Shown here piece by piece: positions 52,866 to 64,000 of a DNA stretch of 64,000 bases. Within the stretch, counting starts at the first letter, position 1. Every line of letters starts with the position of its first letter. Under the pieces are notes generated by a model. It did no database searches. It worked only from the letters and a program-made list of their open reading frames with translations, and was not told where the DNA came from. The stretch comes from Liolophura sinensis (Eukaryota; Mollusca; Polyplacophora; Chitonida; Chitonidae). The DNA is taken from NCBI RefSeq assembly GCF_032854445.1, contig NC_088295.1, forward strand, positions 21,251,385 through 21,315,384, in the 5' to 3' direction. The translations under genes were made by a program, and so were the position numbers.

Positions 52866-52945
52866 TTTATTTATTTCTTTATTTCTTTGATTGGCATTCT
52901 ACACTGTACTGCAGAATACTTCACTCATATGACACCCAGCAGTCC
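52866..52945 (-). repeat. truncated inverted SINE, copy 7
   Basis: Tail complement (TTTATTTATTTCTTTATTTC, TTTGATTGGCATTCTACACT), then GCAGAATACTTCACTCATATG and CCCAGCAG. The head and most of the core are absent, as expected of 5'-truncated copies. Confidence 0.72.
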
Positions 52946-53807
52946 TTTGTCTGCTGCTTTCCAAGCATGACTATTTCTGGAGTTCAATTTAGGTTAATGG
53001 GAGAAATAGCAAAAACAGAAATGTGTCCTAGTGGTCCATTTTTGAACTGATTAATACTTTTTATATATTATGATTTTTTTTAGACACCAATTGCCCATTA
53101 AATATAGTATTTTTATAGGTTCAAAAAATTTGGTTCCAATGAAGTGTTTATGAGGCCAATCAACACCTGCATTCATATTTGCATATTGCTAATTAATTTA
53201 GGAGTAAATATATCTCACATTGGATGATAAAATTTTTTTCGAAGTCTGGGTAGATGTCATTCTGATATTTCAAATACCAACACAATGAAGTATCCAAATT
53301 ATTCATAACTGAAAAATGGTAATAATTTACAACTTTCAGCTTTAATTTGAATCATGAGATACCCATTTTCAAGATCTTGTTGTGTAAGTCTGATAACTAT
53401 ACCTAAAAATGTCTACCTAATTAAAATTTACTAAATTTACTCATGCATTAATTATTATGACTCAAACTTTGTATAAAAGACAAATGGTGTAGATATTATA
53501 GAGGCATAACCAGGTGGTGTTGAGAGTAGCAGAATGCAGTGCATACACAGGACATCCCTCAGCTGGCCCAAGTTCAACTGTGGTATATCAGTGCTCTCAA
53601 CAAACTATTACGGTGGCTGGTTCCGAAAAAATGGTCAACAAAACATGAGAATCCCATTTAGCCTAGGGTAAATTTACTCTGTTCTTTGGACTCTTTATTG
53701 CAGTCTTACATGAAGTTCTTCTCCTTCAAGTTTATAAAATGTAATTTACATGTAGATTGGTATGATTTGATTATTTGGTGATCATTGTTTCTGTTGGGTG
53801 TTTTCAG

Positions 53808-53971
53808 TGGTGATGGTCGGCGTGTGAAGATTTTGTCCACCTCCCCGTCGGCTGAGTCAAGTCAGGGGCCCTCCACAGAGAACATGACTCTGCCTCCTTC
53901 CACAAGTGCTCCACTCTTCAAGGACATCAACAGCCTGTCCCCAAGTCCCAAAATGAGCAAACACTTCAATA
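53808..53971 (+). CDS. internal coding exon 7 (Ser/Pro-rich)
   Basis: The acceptor is TTGGGTGTTTTCAG; the donor is AATA|GTAAGT. It enters in phase 2 and leaves in phase 1. The peptide reads GDGRRVKILSTSPSAESS, then QGPSTENMTLPPSTSAP, LFKDINSLSPSPKMSKHFN. Several SP sites (TSPS, LSPSP) suggest proline-directed phosphorylation. The final A joins GT of the next exon to give Ser. This exon is the common acceptor for exon 6 and for the candidate first exon at 48747. Probably disordered; no domain recognised. Confidence 0.86.
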
Positions 53972-56900
53972 GTAAGTACATTTACTAGTTTGCCCTCATT
54001 ATTTTATCACAAATCATATTTCAGTAAAACTAAAGGTTCAGATGTTTTGCTTTGAAAGTTCTGAAAATTTGATTGTAAAAAATGCTTAGATAGTGATTAT
54101 TGAGATTTTATGCTTCTGTTGCTTCATCAAGATTTAGAATCAAATTTATACTTGGTTAAAAGTCTGTGGACGTTGTGTTATATGATGAACTGTTAAGTTT
54201 TTGCAGCTGGGTGGGAATTGGGTACTATTTGAACAGTCAAGAACCTGCTTGATGTTGTCTGTAAACACCACTGCCCTTGTGCTAGTTAGCAGTCAGTTAA
54301 TAGTCCACATGCAGCCATGGTGAGAGAAGCAGAGATAAGCCACGGTAATAGATACCCATCACATGGGCAACATTGAAATTTATGGCATTATATATTTGGC
54401 TGACTTTCAGATCCATCAGGTGGATAATTGTTTTGGAAGTTGGCTAGCTTTTGACCAATAAAGTGATGTGTTTGAATCCAGCTCCAGATTCATTGATCTT
54501 CTCCAAAAGTTCAAGCATAATCTCTGAACCTTAGCTAACACATTAAACTACGTTACAGTTTTACAATATTTGTAATCCCAGCTAACTTTTGGTAAAAAAA
54601 ATCTTGTATACAGAGAACTGTTGATATGCTTTCTATATTTTACCTGATTAGATATCGGTTTCCATATTTTAAAGGCTTATCTTCATATCTATCTATTTCC
54701 AGCACATAAAACAAGTTTATGTCTCATTCTCAAATGATATTAATTAAACTCGCTTTGCTGGACTTAAATATATGTGAAACATTCTCCATGTATGTTTGGT
54801 GTGTATAGTTTTTTGCTGCATTTTGGGGCAAAGGTTCTCTTTTTTCCATGATCTAGTGTTCTTAACCATCAGTGTAAAACAAGTAATGTCACTTCAGAAT
54901 TGAAAGTCCCTGTTAATTATCTTAAAGAGCATGTAATTTAATGTGTATAAATGTTTATATTCCTGTGGCTGCCACTTAAGGTGTAAATGAAATGATAGCT
55001 CTGTTGATGTTATAAACCTGCTAGTGGAGTTAACTAAAGAAAAGTGCCTGTCAATGTTTAATCTTAACTGTAGGTGTAAATTGAGTAATTAAGAATAGAA
55101 GTGAGGTAGAAGATGACAGCTTGTGGTTTAACTGGAGGGGAAAAGCTTTGTTCTTCTTGCAGATGAGTGAGAGGTCTGTGAAGGAGATACTTGCTGGAGT
55201 CAGCTGATGAGTTATCACAGGTCTGCTTCTGTCGACAGGAGACCTATGAGCATGGGCTGTAAATCCCTGCAGACATGGTCATTTATCATGTCCTACCTTC
55301 TTGGGAAATTTTGACTCCCAAGCCCCTTAGAGAGCCTCCTGTGCAACCATTAATTTTAAGTGGTGTAGAAGGTGCTATTGTTCTACACTGAAGGAAAAAA
55401 CATCTCAGACTGAGTTTGGAGACAGAGTTTGACAGTCCTCTGAAAAAGTAGTCCGCTTACAGTTACAGCTCATCATGAGCTTTATAACTACCATAGCACG
55501 ATGACTTAGTGAAATTGTTTTTAATGGGACATATTTGTAAATGCTGACTCCAAGGCGTTGTTTTAGCTGCCAAACTGATACATTCCTCTGGTAATTTCTT
55601 CCCTGCCTGTGGCAGAGCTGATAATACGGTTTTTGTTTGTGGTTAGGGAGGTTTCGTGATTCTCCGAGCTGATGATGTAAGAGGTAGTGAGGTAGCTGGC
55701 CTGCTGTACTGGTTAACCTCACACCACATATAGGTGATCTGTTGACACTGGGCTGAGGATTAGACAAAACTCAGGCATCAGGGATTAAAACCTTATAGCA
55801 ATTAATTAACCACTAAATCCATTGTTACTTAAGTGTTTATCTTGCCAACAAGTTCATTATGTATTAATTTTGTTACCCAACCATTCATAGCGCTTAGAAA
55901 TTTGTGGTTATTTATTTTATTATAATATGATGTGAAGTACAGATAATCTGAGGATGTCCCTTGACTAAACACACCAGATGTAGATAAAAGCTTCTCTTAT
56001 ACATGTGCTTCTCAGCGTGCAAACATTATTCAGGTTGTCAGTTAATACTAAACTAGATTAGACATCTTTTCATTAAAGATTGATCTAAAATACCTTTTGC
56101 TACAAATCTGTTTTTCCCTATGGTAAAGTATAGCTGTTCATCTTCCCATACTGCAGAATATTTCACTCACTGATACATGTAGCTGGTGAAAGGAAAGGAA
56201 GCATCTCTGTTGAAACTACCACCTTGACAGACCTTGTGATATGATACCACAGCCAAGCCCTGTGTCATTTAGAGCCCCATACTGGCCCTCAATAAGTGAA
56301 TGCTCTGTCATCTGTAGTGAAGCCTTTGATGATTAAGCCAGCACAGATTCCTATGTGACATACACAGACATAGGCATACAGCCCTGGTTTCTGTATGGTC
56401 TCCCACCTGCTGTGCTTTCTATTTCTGATCTTGAGCATGCATGCACTTAGGATCTGTGTTTTTATTATTGTGCTTGTTTGTATCAAGGACAAGCGACTGA
56501 TATAACGCTCACATAATCAGTTTTTGGATGCTGAATTAATATGGATCAAGTCTTATTTATGGATATAAATGCATAATTTCCTGCTTTGTTGCGTGTTAAT
56601 ATATTTTTGTGCTCTCTTGTGCTTCTCTCAAAAGGATATGGCTAAATTTTGGAAGGAGGAGGCCAATTTTGTGCTACCTGTAGTTTTTGTGTACACCTGT
56701 GTTGATTGATTAGGACGACTATGATGAAGCGCCTGTGGGTGTACTGGCACTGCTCCATGACACGTACGGTGCTGTCTTTGAAGTCTACATGACCGTGCAA
56801 CGACTGAGTGGTTACCTGGCACAGTGACTCCCCCACACTTGGCTCTAGGCTACAAAGCCAGCTTAGTTTTACATATGATAGGCAGATTGAATGGGTATTG

Positions 56901-57551
56901 AATTGACAGCCCATGTATCAATCCCTGTTCATTCAGTAACACTTGGATAAGTTCTTTGTAAACAGCATTCACCTTTTGTAAAAATGCCTTCTTGTTTAGG
57001 ATCACTGGGCAAGTGTCATGGCAGTCTTGCTAACAACAGTTGATGTTGTTTGTGCATGTTTTGTGTACCAAAATTTGCAACTGTTAGTGCCAGGTAGAGT
57101 TTGTCTTGTATAGGCCTCTTTTGCAATTAAACTGAATGCTTGATTGAACACTGCGAAACTAGACTGTCAGACATTGTTTGCTTTTGATGTAAATGCTTTT
57201 GATGTACCAGTACATGCACATATGGTGGTTAACGAATCAATATAATTAAAAAAACAAAACATTGCTGGAGAGATGAAATATATCAACATTATATTTTATC
57301 TGAAATAGGAAAGTGGATAACAAAATCATGTATAGGATTACTATGAAGGGAGACAACTTTTGTATATTTTTGTATGTGGGAATTGTTACCTCCCTGGAAG
57401 TTTACATGGTTTAATGAATGGGAGGGAATGTTCTTTACTCCAGAGAGTAGTTAAGGTTGCATTGTGAAGTAATGTGGTGACTGAATAGGTTGCAACTTTT
57501 GCAATTTCAATTGGGTTTTACTGATTGCTTATTGTTTTTTTGTCGTTGAAG
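53972..57551 (+). other. intron 7
   Basis: About 3.6 kb of AT-rich sequence. Short open frames on both strands have no splice or compositional support. It ends in the acceptor of exon 8. Confidence 0.6.
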
Positions 57552-57659
57552 GTCCCAAAAGGAAAGGCAGTGCAGAGCTGGATAGTGGAGGTGCTTCTCC
57601 AAACAAAACTGACAAGAGGAGAAATGACAAAGATAAAAAAGCTTCATTTGATTTAAATG
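57552..57659 (+). CDS. internal coding exon 8 (Lys-rich), last one found
   Basis: The acceptor is the rather weak TTGTCGTTGAAG; the donor is AATG|GTGAGT. Phase 1 on both sides, 108 nt. The peptide reads SPKRKGSAELDSGGASPNK, then TDKRRNDKDKKASFDLN. It is highly charged and Lys-rich. A Lys-rich lead-in followed by Asn and then a G-starting codon vaguely recalls the sequence before the C1 domain in some Dbl-family RhoGEFs, but no C1 cysteines or histidines are in the window. No later exon was found before 64000. Confidence 0.82.
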
Positions 57660-60600
57660 GTGAGTTGGGTTAGTTCTTTCGTGCAGACATTGCACCTTTG
57701 TTCAAAAGACAAAATAAAAAAGGAATTAAAACAATGAAAAATAAAGAAGTTGATTGTACGACAATGCTGATTGGTTTTGGCTTATCGCATGTTGTGTCAT
57801 GCAGAGTGCATGATAAGTCATCTCCTAGTGTACAGTATTAATGAGAGTTTCATGGAAGTGGTTCATCTCCCTCAAAAATGCCAGTCCTGTGATCATATTA
57901 GCTTTGACTCTGTAGAAACCTTCATTTGTATGTAGGAAATGCTCATTTGAGTAAGGTTAACATAAATACAGCTATGTATGCAGTTGCAGTGGGTATACAT
58001 CATTTATGTAGCAGCATTGGGTTGTCAATACTACACAAATGAAATAAAAGCATGTATCAGGAGTTTATATATTTGATATAGGTATTTCATTAAATTTGTG
58101 TGTTTCTGAAGTGTACCTTTATAGGTATCACTGGTCAATAACATGGTGAATGAACAGGTAGGAAATGTGTTCAGCTGTTAGCGTCAAACTCTCCACTTGG
58201 GAGAGAAGGGATCTGTGTTGCAGTTTACATTTTGTACAAGTAAGAAGGTGTCTGTCCAATTTTGTCTTTGGTGTATAGATCACTGGATGCAGATAGGTTG
58301 TGTAATGTAATTCTGTGACTAATGACCTTAGTTGAAGTTTGAAGGGAGTCAGTTGTTCTAGGGAAATGTGAGATACAGGATGTTGATAGGTGAGAGCAGA
58401 TTTATGCCTGCGTCTGGGAAGATATGTGCTGATAGCTAGACCTGGATATGTACCCAGCATGGTTCACCAAAGCTGCTGTGATCTGCCAAATTATTAGCAA
58501 GCATTTAGCATAAAAGTCAATGCAAAAACACTCCCTGTCTGATGCCATATTAGATCAGTAAACAAAGCCTAGACCTATGGCCATGAGGTCATATACATGT
58601 ATGGTCATGTCCACCTGCTGGCTGCCAGACAAGGGTTACTGAGTGCATTTCACAGAGGTCATGACCTTAGCTCAGTGTAAGTGTCAGATGGTATGATGTG
58701 TGGGTGGATTTGTTGGTGTTCTGGCTGGCCATAGCCATCATATGTGTGGCAAGAATTTGTTCACACACATCATATGTGTGTCAAGAAGGATCAGCGTCTC
58801 TAAATAAAGTCATTAAGTCTATACATTTCATTTATCTTAAAGAAGTTTGCATGAATGATTAGTTCTCCAGACAGGAGGTAATCTAGTTGATTTTTTCTTT
58901 GAAAGTTGATCCCGAAAGTAAATAAGGGAGGATTTCTTTGTTAGGTGTACAGATTATCCGTACACGTGGATCCATGTATCCTCAGTAACCCGTAAGTGGG
59001 AAGTTGGCCGGATAGTACTACTTGATCTAGAGTACCGGATGATGTCGTGAATCTGTTGTATACGTGGGAACTGCATGTATTTTCAGTGCATATGGCATTA
59101 TTTATACCTCGTTCAGAGTGTGTATCTGTTACGGCTTGTGGTGATACTTACAATAGAGTAGTGTAGAGAGTTGATGCTTCCTGTTTAGGATCATTATAGA
59201 TAATGTTATGAAAAATAAAACTGAAGAAAAAGTCTTCAGTTAAAATTAATTTACAATTTTACGCCATATATGGAAGCAGAAGGTACAGCGTACATGTAGG
59301 ACATATACTGTAAGCAGACATGTTTCTGTCATTTTATCAATAATTTGGAAATAGCTATATTTAACAATCACATGATATTTTATGAGGACAAGTACTTCCT
59401 TTTATTTACAGCAAGTTATTTTGAATAGACTTGATAAACATTTTTATGGATAAAGAATTATTTGGACATATTTTACATTTGATGTCTGCCAAATTCTTAA
59501 CCCTGCCAAAAAAATAAATAAATAAAAAAAAATAAAAAAAGAGAAATAGAAAAGTTACATGAGAATGTAATTATTGATTGACTTCTTAATACATCCAGTA
59601 TGCAGTTATCGTGACTGGCTGACAAGTTATTAATTAAATTCTAATTGGCTTATAAACGGCTTTAACTGGAGACAATGAAAATCACCCGTCCAGAAAACGC
59701 CTATTTCTCAGAGTTCATACAGCCATATTGCATGATGATTTTCATAAACCCTTTTGTTGTCAGTGATTTTAGATTGTGATTGCTAAAGTGGTAATATGGG
59801 AGTGCAAGTACATTTGACCCATTCTCCAGAAGTGTCAGACAGTAAAAGAGCTCAGTGTCAGTTGTAATAGCACAGCCAAAGCTGTTGACAGAAGGCTTCA
59901 CAGTTTGACCTTGTTTCTTCCTCTTATCTACCTGGACAATGAAATCGACATGCCCCAGTGGATTCCAGTCTTATTAAATTTTTAAACAAAGAAGGTCACA
60001 TTGAAAGCTGAGTAAGAGAGGCATTGCCAAAGGCCATGTGGTTGTCTCAGTGTTCCTTGAGACTGCCTGGTGATGTAAAAATGCCCCACAGGTGTGTTGT
60101 GTGTACAGGGCTCTTGCGTGTGATCAAGAGCTTAGCCCATCAGTCAGCCTAGAATGGCCACAGCCAGTTTTACACATCACACTCTCCCATCGCCTGGAAT
60201 TGCTATCTAATGTGATATCATGATCATGTCTCCAGTCTGTCAGGTGAACATGGAGGTATGTCATTTATACAAATTTCATCAAGATTTCTCTGATCCCATT
60301 TGTGATGGGACCTGCATGTGCAGGTGAGACTAATAGAGCTTTCTTCTCACCACTGTTCGGCTGTTATTTATTTTCTGGTAACTGATAAATTTAGTTTAGT
60401 CTTGAAGTATGGTATTAGCCAGGCTACGTAGCCGCATATTGCATTGTTTACTTTTCCGGCTAGGTAGGTAAGCCTATTCTCTCCTTATGCATCCATTTAT
60501 ATTTCTTTATACATGTACATGAAATATCATTCTGTTGTTAGTTACTACTTTTAGTTTCTGGCTGATAGTTTACTCATTCTTTCATTTGTTATCATTATGC

Positions 60601-63600
60601 TAGCATGTGTACATTGAAGCTGTACAGTGTGTATCAAGTAAATTAAGTCATCATTTCTCTTCATCAGTCTGGCCTTAGTGACATGATACATTTTTCAATG
60701 TATTTTATGAATATTCTCTGGTATTCCGATGACTTTACTTGTGTTACAAAGATCAGGAAGTAGACAACAAGACCAGTGTAGTTCCATGCTCTGAGTATAA
60801 AAATTTGGGTACAGATTGGTTGTAATTACGAAAGATTTTCTGCATGTTATAAGTCATATTTTGTATTATGTTGATTTCATAGGATGTTCTTTGGTGTAGG
60901 CCTTGGAATAGACCATGTATACATATACCTTCATAAGTAAAGAAAGGTACTAATTACTCATGTTTGATCAACTTTGGATGACTGATGTGACATGCTTGGC
61001 TTGGTAATGAGGGTTTTTATATGCCAAATTTTAATTCTGGCTGATATGTTGAGACCTATTTATCCTTAGGAAACAGAAGAATTCTTTGTGGAGTTAGTGT
61101 GTGTATGTGATAATCATACATATGTATCAACCTGTTGTTCCTTTAAATGACAGTGCCAGTATTGATTAGTGATCAAAAATCTTGAAACCAGGTAATTGGA
61201 TCTGATTACATAGCCTAGGATTGTCAGAATATTTTTGTAAAAGTTACATACACTAAAAACAAGACATTAAAGATTAGTTTCACATCAGATCTAGTTATAA
61301 CATGTTTGGCTTACCTATTGAATGCATTTACTATGAAAAAATCTTGTCTTTAATAATGATATAATGTTGATGGAAAGGCATTTAAATGAGAAAATGAAAG
61401 CTAAAAATGATGAATAGTATGTATCCTCAAGAAATATTGTACTTCCAGTATGAGTTTTCTTGTATGAAGCAGTTCATGTCCCTGAAACTGACAATTACAT
61501 GTAGGCCTATAATATGTTTGCCTAGTTTGAAACACCTTTGTTTGTCCTATCAAGAATACAGTATTCATCTTGGTTTCTTCTCAGTCTTGTTTCCTTTTAA
61601 ACAATGGAGAATAATATCAATTTGGTGCATATATGTGCACTTAGACTCGGCCTGATTGTGTTACAGGACTTGCATACAACGACCCATGACACACATTAAT
61701 ATTCATGTATTCAGAACCAGATCCACACATCACGTGCTGATACATTCTTTTACATATGCTTTACACTCTACTGAATTTTATCTTGTTCTATTTTCATTTG
61801 GGCTTTATTACTTGACATATCAGGGCCATATCTAGAGCCTTTTCATTTCCGGAAAATGTTTGGGCATCCAAACTGTTGGGCCCCCAAACTAGTCAAGGTG
61901 TATTCAATCTGTCAAGTAAATTGAACAAAAATATGATGGTTTACCAACAAAATTTAGGTTTTCATGCAAATTTTCTTCATTCACAGGCTTAAAACCTTTC
62001 AGAAACCATTTTGAGTTACAGTTCATAAAATGTGTTTATGCAGGGTTACAATGTCACCTATAAAGTTGGGGATCAGAACCTTCAGTTTTGTTGTAGATGT
62101 GGTCCTGCATATAGTTAGGTCTTTACTTGCCAGTGGATAAAGAAGTGGCCTAGGTAGAAATGGTGTTGAGATATGATTGTTGCTTTGGTGCATTTGGGAA
62201 TGATATATCCCTGACCATAGGGCTCAGACACATATAACATGGATGATCGTATATAGAGCCAGGTGTATTCTTTTCATGCTTAGATATTTAGACGTTATAT
62301 GAATTATCATCAACATGTCAGTTTTAAAACTTTTCTTTAATTTTCTTGTTTCTTAAGCATTTCTCATTTCTTTCTAAAACTGAGCCAGTTTGAATTTGAA
62401 GCACATGGGGCTGTTCTCACAGTTCAAAATATTACCAGTAATTTATCTTTTCATTAAGATTTTGGTGATAAGTATGCATGATGTGTAATTAACCTGATTT
62501 CCAGGGGTAACAAGGGATTGTGTGTGTATGCATGATAACAGTAATTAACCAGGTCTGATGTTAATGTGCAGGTGTTAAACTGGCCATCATCTATGTTATG
62601 CAGATTTCATCTGTGCTAGACTGGTGAATTTCATAGATGCTGTTAGTTTCCTGTCAGTGTGCTCTGAAACTGTTGACCTATTGAGTATTGTGTCCTTGTG
62701 AATTCAAGTTTGGACACATGGAGAGCCTTATTGATTACAATTAAATTTCCTCTTTACAGTTGACTTTAATATAATCCTCTTCAGTTGTACAGCTGTTGTG
62801 TTTTCTTAGCTGATTGCTTTCTTTAATCCAGGGATTAAGAATGACCTAAAGAAGGAATGTTGTGATTTCATTTCACAGTGAAACCACTTTAATCCTTGTG
62901 TGATTGCAGAAATTTTGTTGTGTAGCTTTAAGCCTTGGTTAGTACGCTGGTTTATACTTGACCATAAGTGTTAACCTGTGGCAGTGTAGACTGGGCTCTG
63001 TTAGGGCAAGTGAAGGGCAGTATCATGACCATATTCTACAGGTCACTCAGACTTAGGAGAAGGAATATATCTGTGGCAGGTAACCTGAGAAATATATCCG
63101 TGTGTGTGACATATGTATAATCATGTATTACCTGTAACACATAACATACATTTGTAGGCAAGAAGAAAAATATTTCAGATTTCTAAAAAATTCCAAATAG
63201 TCAAAAATTGACATGATTACAGCTTTCGGTTTTGTGACCATATAGTATAGTAAACCATATATCAATTCAGCAAAATATTGTTAAAACTTTATTTGAATCA
63301 ATTTGATGGTTTCACAATTTTATGCATTTATGAAATAGAGAATAAAAAGGTGTTTACAGTGATTCTTGTGGGCATAATCTGTATGCATGTACCTGGACAG
63401 ATGTACATGTTTATACATGTGTAGTAAAGCCTTATCTACGACTCCTTGTTCTTAGTACACAAAGCCGTCACTGTTATTGTGAGCTATTTTCTGTTTTGTG
63501 GGATGAAGTTTTTCATTAGTGGATGCTTCCTGTTTGTATATATAAGAATAATTAGTGTGGATATTTGGATTATTTATATATCAATCCAGATTTCTGTGTT

Positions 63601-64000
63601 CCTGCCTTAGCCTTCTTTGGTGTGAGATGTGCACATTTGATTGATCTTAAGTTAAGAGTCACATATTGCTGAGCTGTCCCAGATGTGATTCATTGGCTAT
63701 GGTAATTACAGATAACTACATGTGTAAGTCCTCTAAATTAAGTCCAGTATATGACTAATATCAGTCGCCTGTTCTTGTTTCGGATAATACAGCTAGCCAA
63801 AGGTCCAGCTTCGTGGAATTGTTATCCTAATTGCCCCGTGGAAATACAGCTTTGTAGATGTATGTTTTCATGTGTAGGTTTTGAGATACAGCATTATGAC
63901 CTCAAAGTGACGTCCCTTTGTGACATGATGTCATCACTTGACAGCACAGTAGGGTCAATCTGCCAGTTTTAAAATGGGATGGGCTGGCCTCTGTTGTATA
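57660..64000 (+). other. intron after exon 8, continuing past the window
   Basis: No further exon of the chain was found. One acceptor/donor-flanked segment (58945-58991) has an in-frame stop. A/T homopolymer sequence occurs at 59508-59545. The stretch 59590-59700 has TAATTAAATT and CTAATTGG homeodomain-like sites. No gene seen on either strand. Confidence 0.5.

Larger units (their letters stand above)
45855..53807 (+). other. intron 6
   Basis: About 8 kb. It holds the candidate first exon at 48747, an AT microsatellite near 47.78-47.80 kb and three SINE copies at 52.0-52.95 kb. The rest is AT-rich with no supported gene. Confidence 0.6.
10492..57659 (+). other. partial multi-exon protein-coding gene (unrecognised Ser-rich scaffold/signalling-like protein)
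   Basis: Eight exons were joined by AG/GT sites and phase: 128, 176, 105, 128, 32, 111, 164 and 108 nt. The sum is 952 nt, giving 317 codons plus one base. Junction phases are 2, 1, 1, 0, 2, 2, 1, and the last exon ends in phase 1; all are compatible and free of stops. The product has no membrane segment and no folded domain that I can recognise. It is rich in Ser, Pro, Lys and Arg and has repeated R-x-x-S type motifs, which suggests a disordered, phospho-regulated N-terminal region. The gene continues past the window. Family unknown: the last Lys-rich exon faintly resembles the segment before the C1 domain of AKAP13/GEF-H1-type RhoGEFs, but this is a weak guess. At least two further candidate first exons lie in its introns. 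Confidence 0.75.

Noticed and set aside
58945-58991. 47-bp segment with a good acceptor (TTTCTTTGTTAG) and GTAAGT donor after exon 8
   Set aside because: Joined in phase to exon 8 it reads a few residues and hits TAA before the donor. An alternative terminal exon is possible but unsupported.
60225-60262. Microexon-like CAG|…GGAG|GTATGT
   Set aside because: Only 12-20 nt, with no pyrimidine tract and no phase support.

Overview
The window looks like animal nuclear DNA, AT-rich, with spliced genes and very long introns. No bacterial operons, tRNA or rRNA genes, or CRISPR arrays are visible. Several copies of a tRNA-derived SINE are present, with the 3' end 'gtgaaatattcttgagta…gtaaaacaccaatcaaataaataa'. 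To my recollection this type is common in molluscs and related lophotrochozoans, so the source is probably a bivalve, gastropod or similar animal. The species cannot be named from sequence alone.

One gene dominates, on the + strand. I reconstructed it exon by exon from AG/GT splice sites and reading-phase continuity. The main chain is 10492-10619, 13777-13952, 14222-14326, 42056-42183, 42763-42794, 45744-45854, 53808-53971 and 57552-57659. Together these are 952 nt, or 317 codons plus one base. Every junction keeps the frame and none creates a stop. The gene runs off the right edge, since no terminal exon was recognised. The protein so far is Ser/Pro/Lys/Arg-rich and probably disordered, with many basophilic phosphorylation-type motifs (RSYSLD, RSVSLD, RRAASW, RSKSEA, RRRFSL). 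No folded domain lies in the window and I could not identify the family. A resemblance of the last Lys-rich exon to the stretch before the C1 domain of AKAP13/GEF-H1-type RhoGEFs is only a weak lead.

The most interesting observation is a layered set of candidate alternative first exons inside the introns. Two stand out: 26328-26472, with a TATA box upstream, and 48747-48820. A third, at 16166-16229, is weaker. Each starts with ATG, ends in a plausible donor, and has the phase needed to join the next shared exon. This suggests several promoters making proteins with different, progressively shorter N-termini.

The rest is intron and flank carrying repeats: about seven full or partial SINE copies (3.4, 3.7, 15.1, 24.9, 52.1, 52.5 and 52.9 kb) plus tail remnants; a pair of about 560-bp MITEs with TTAAAGG ends (10.66 and 23.99 kb); an 848-bp hAT-like element (36.05-36.89 kb); tandem repeats with 22-, 21- and 57-bp units; and microsatellites. 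The palindrome TACATGTA is strongly over-represented in the non-coding DNA. The left 9.4 kb shows no supported gene.
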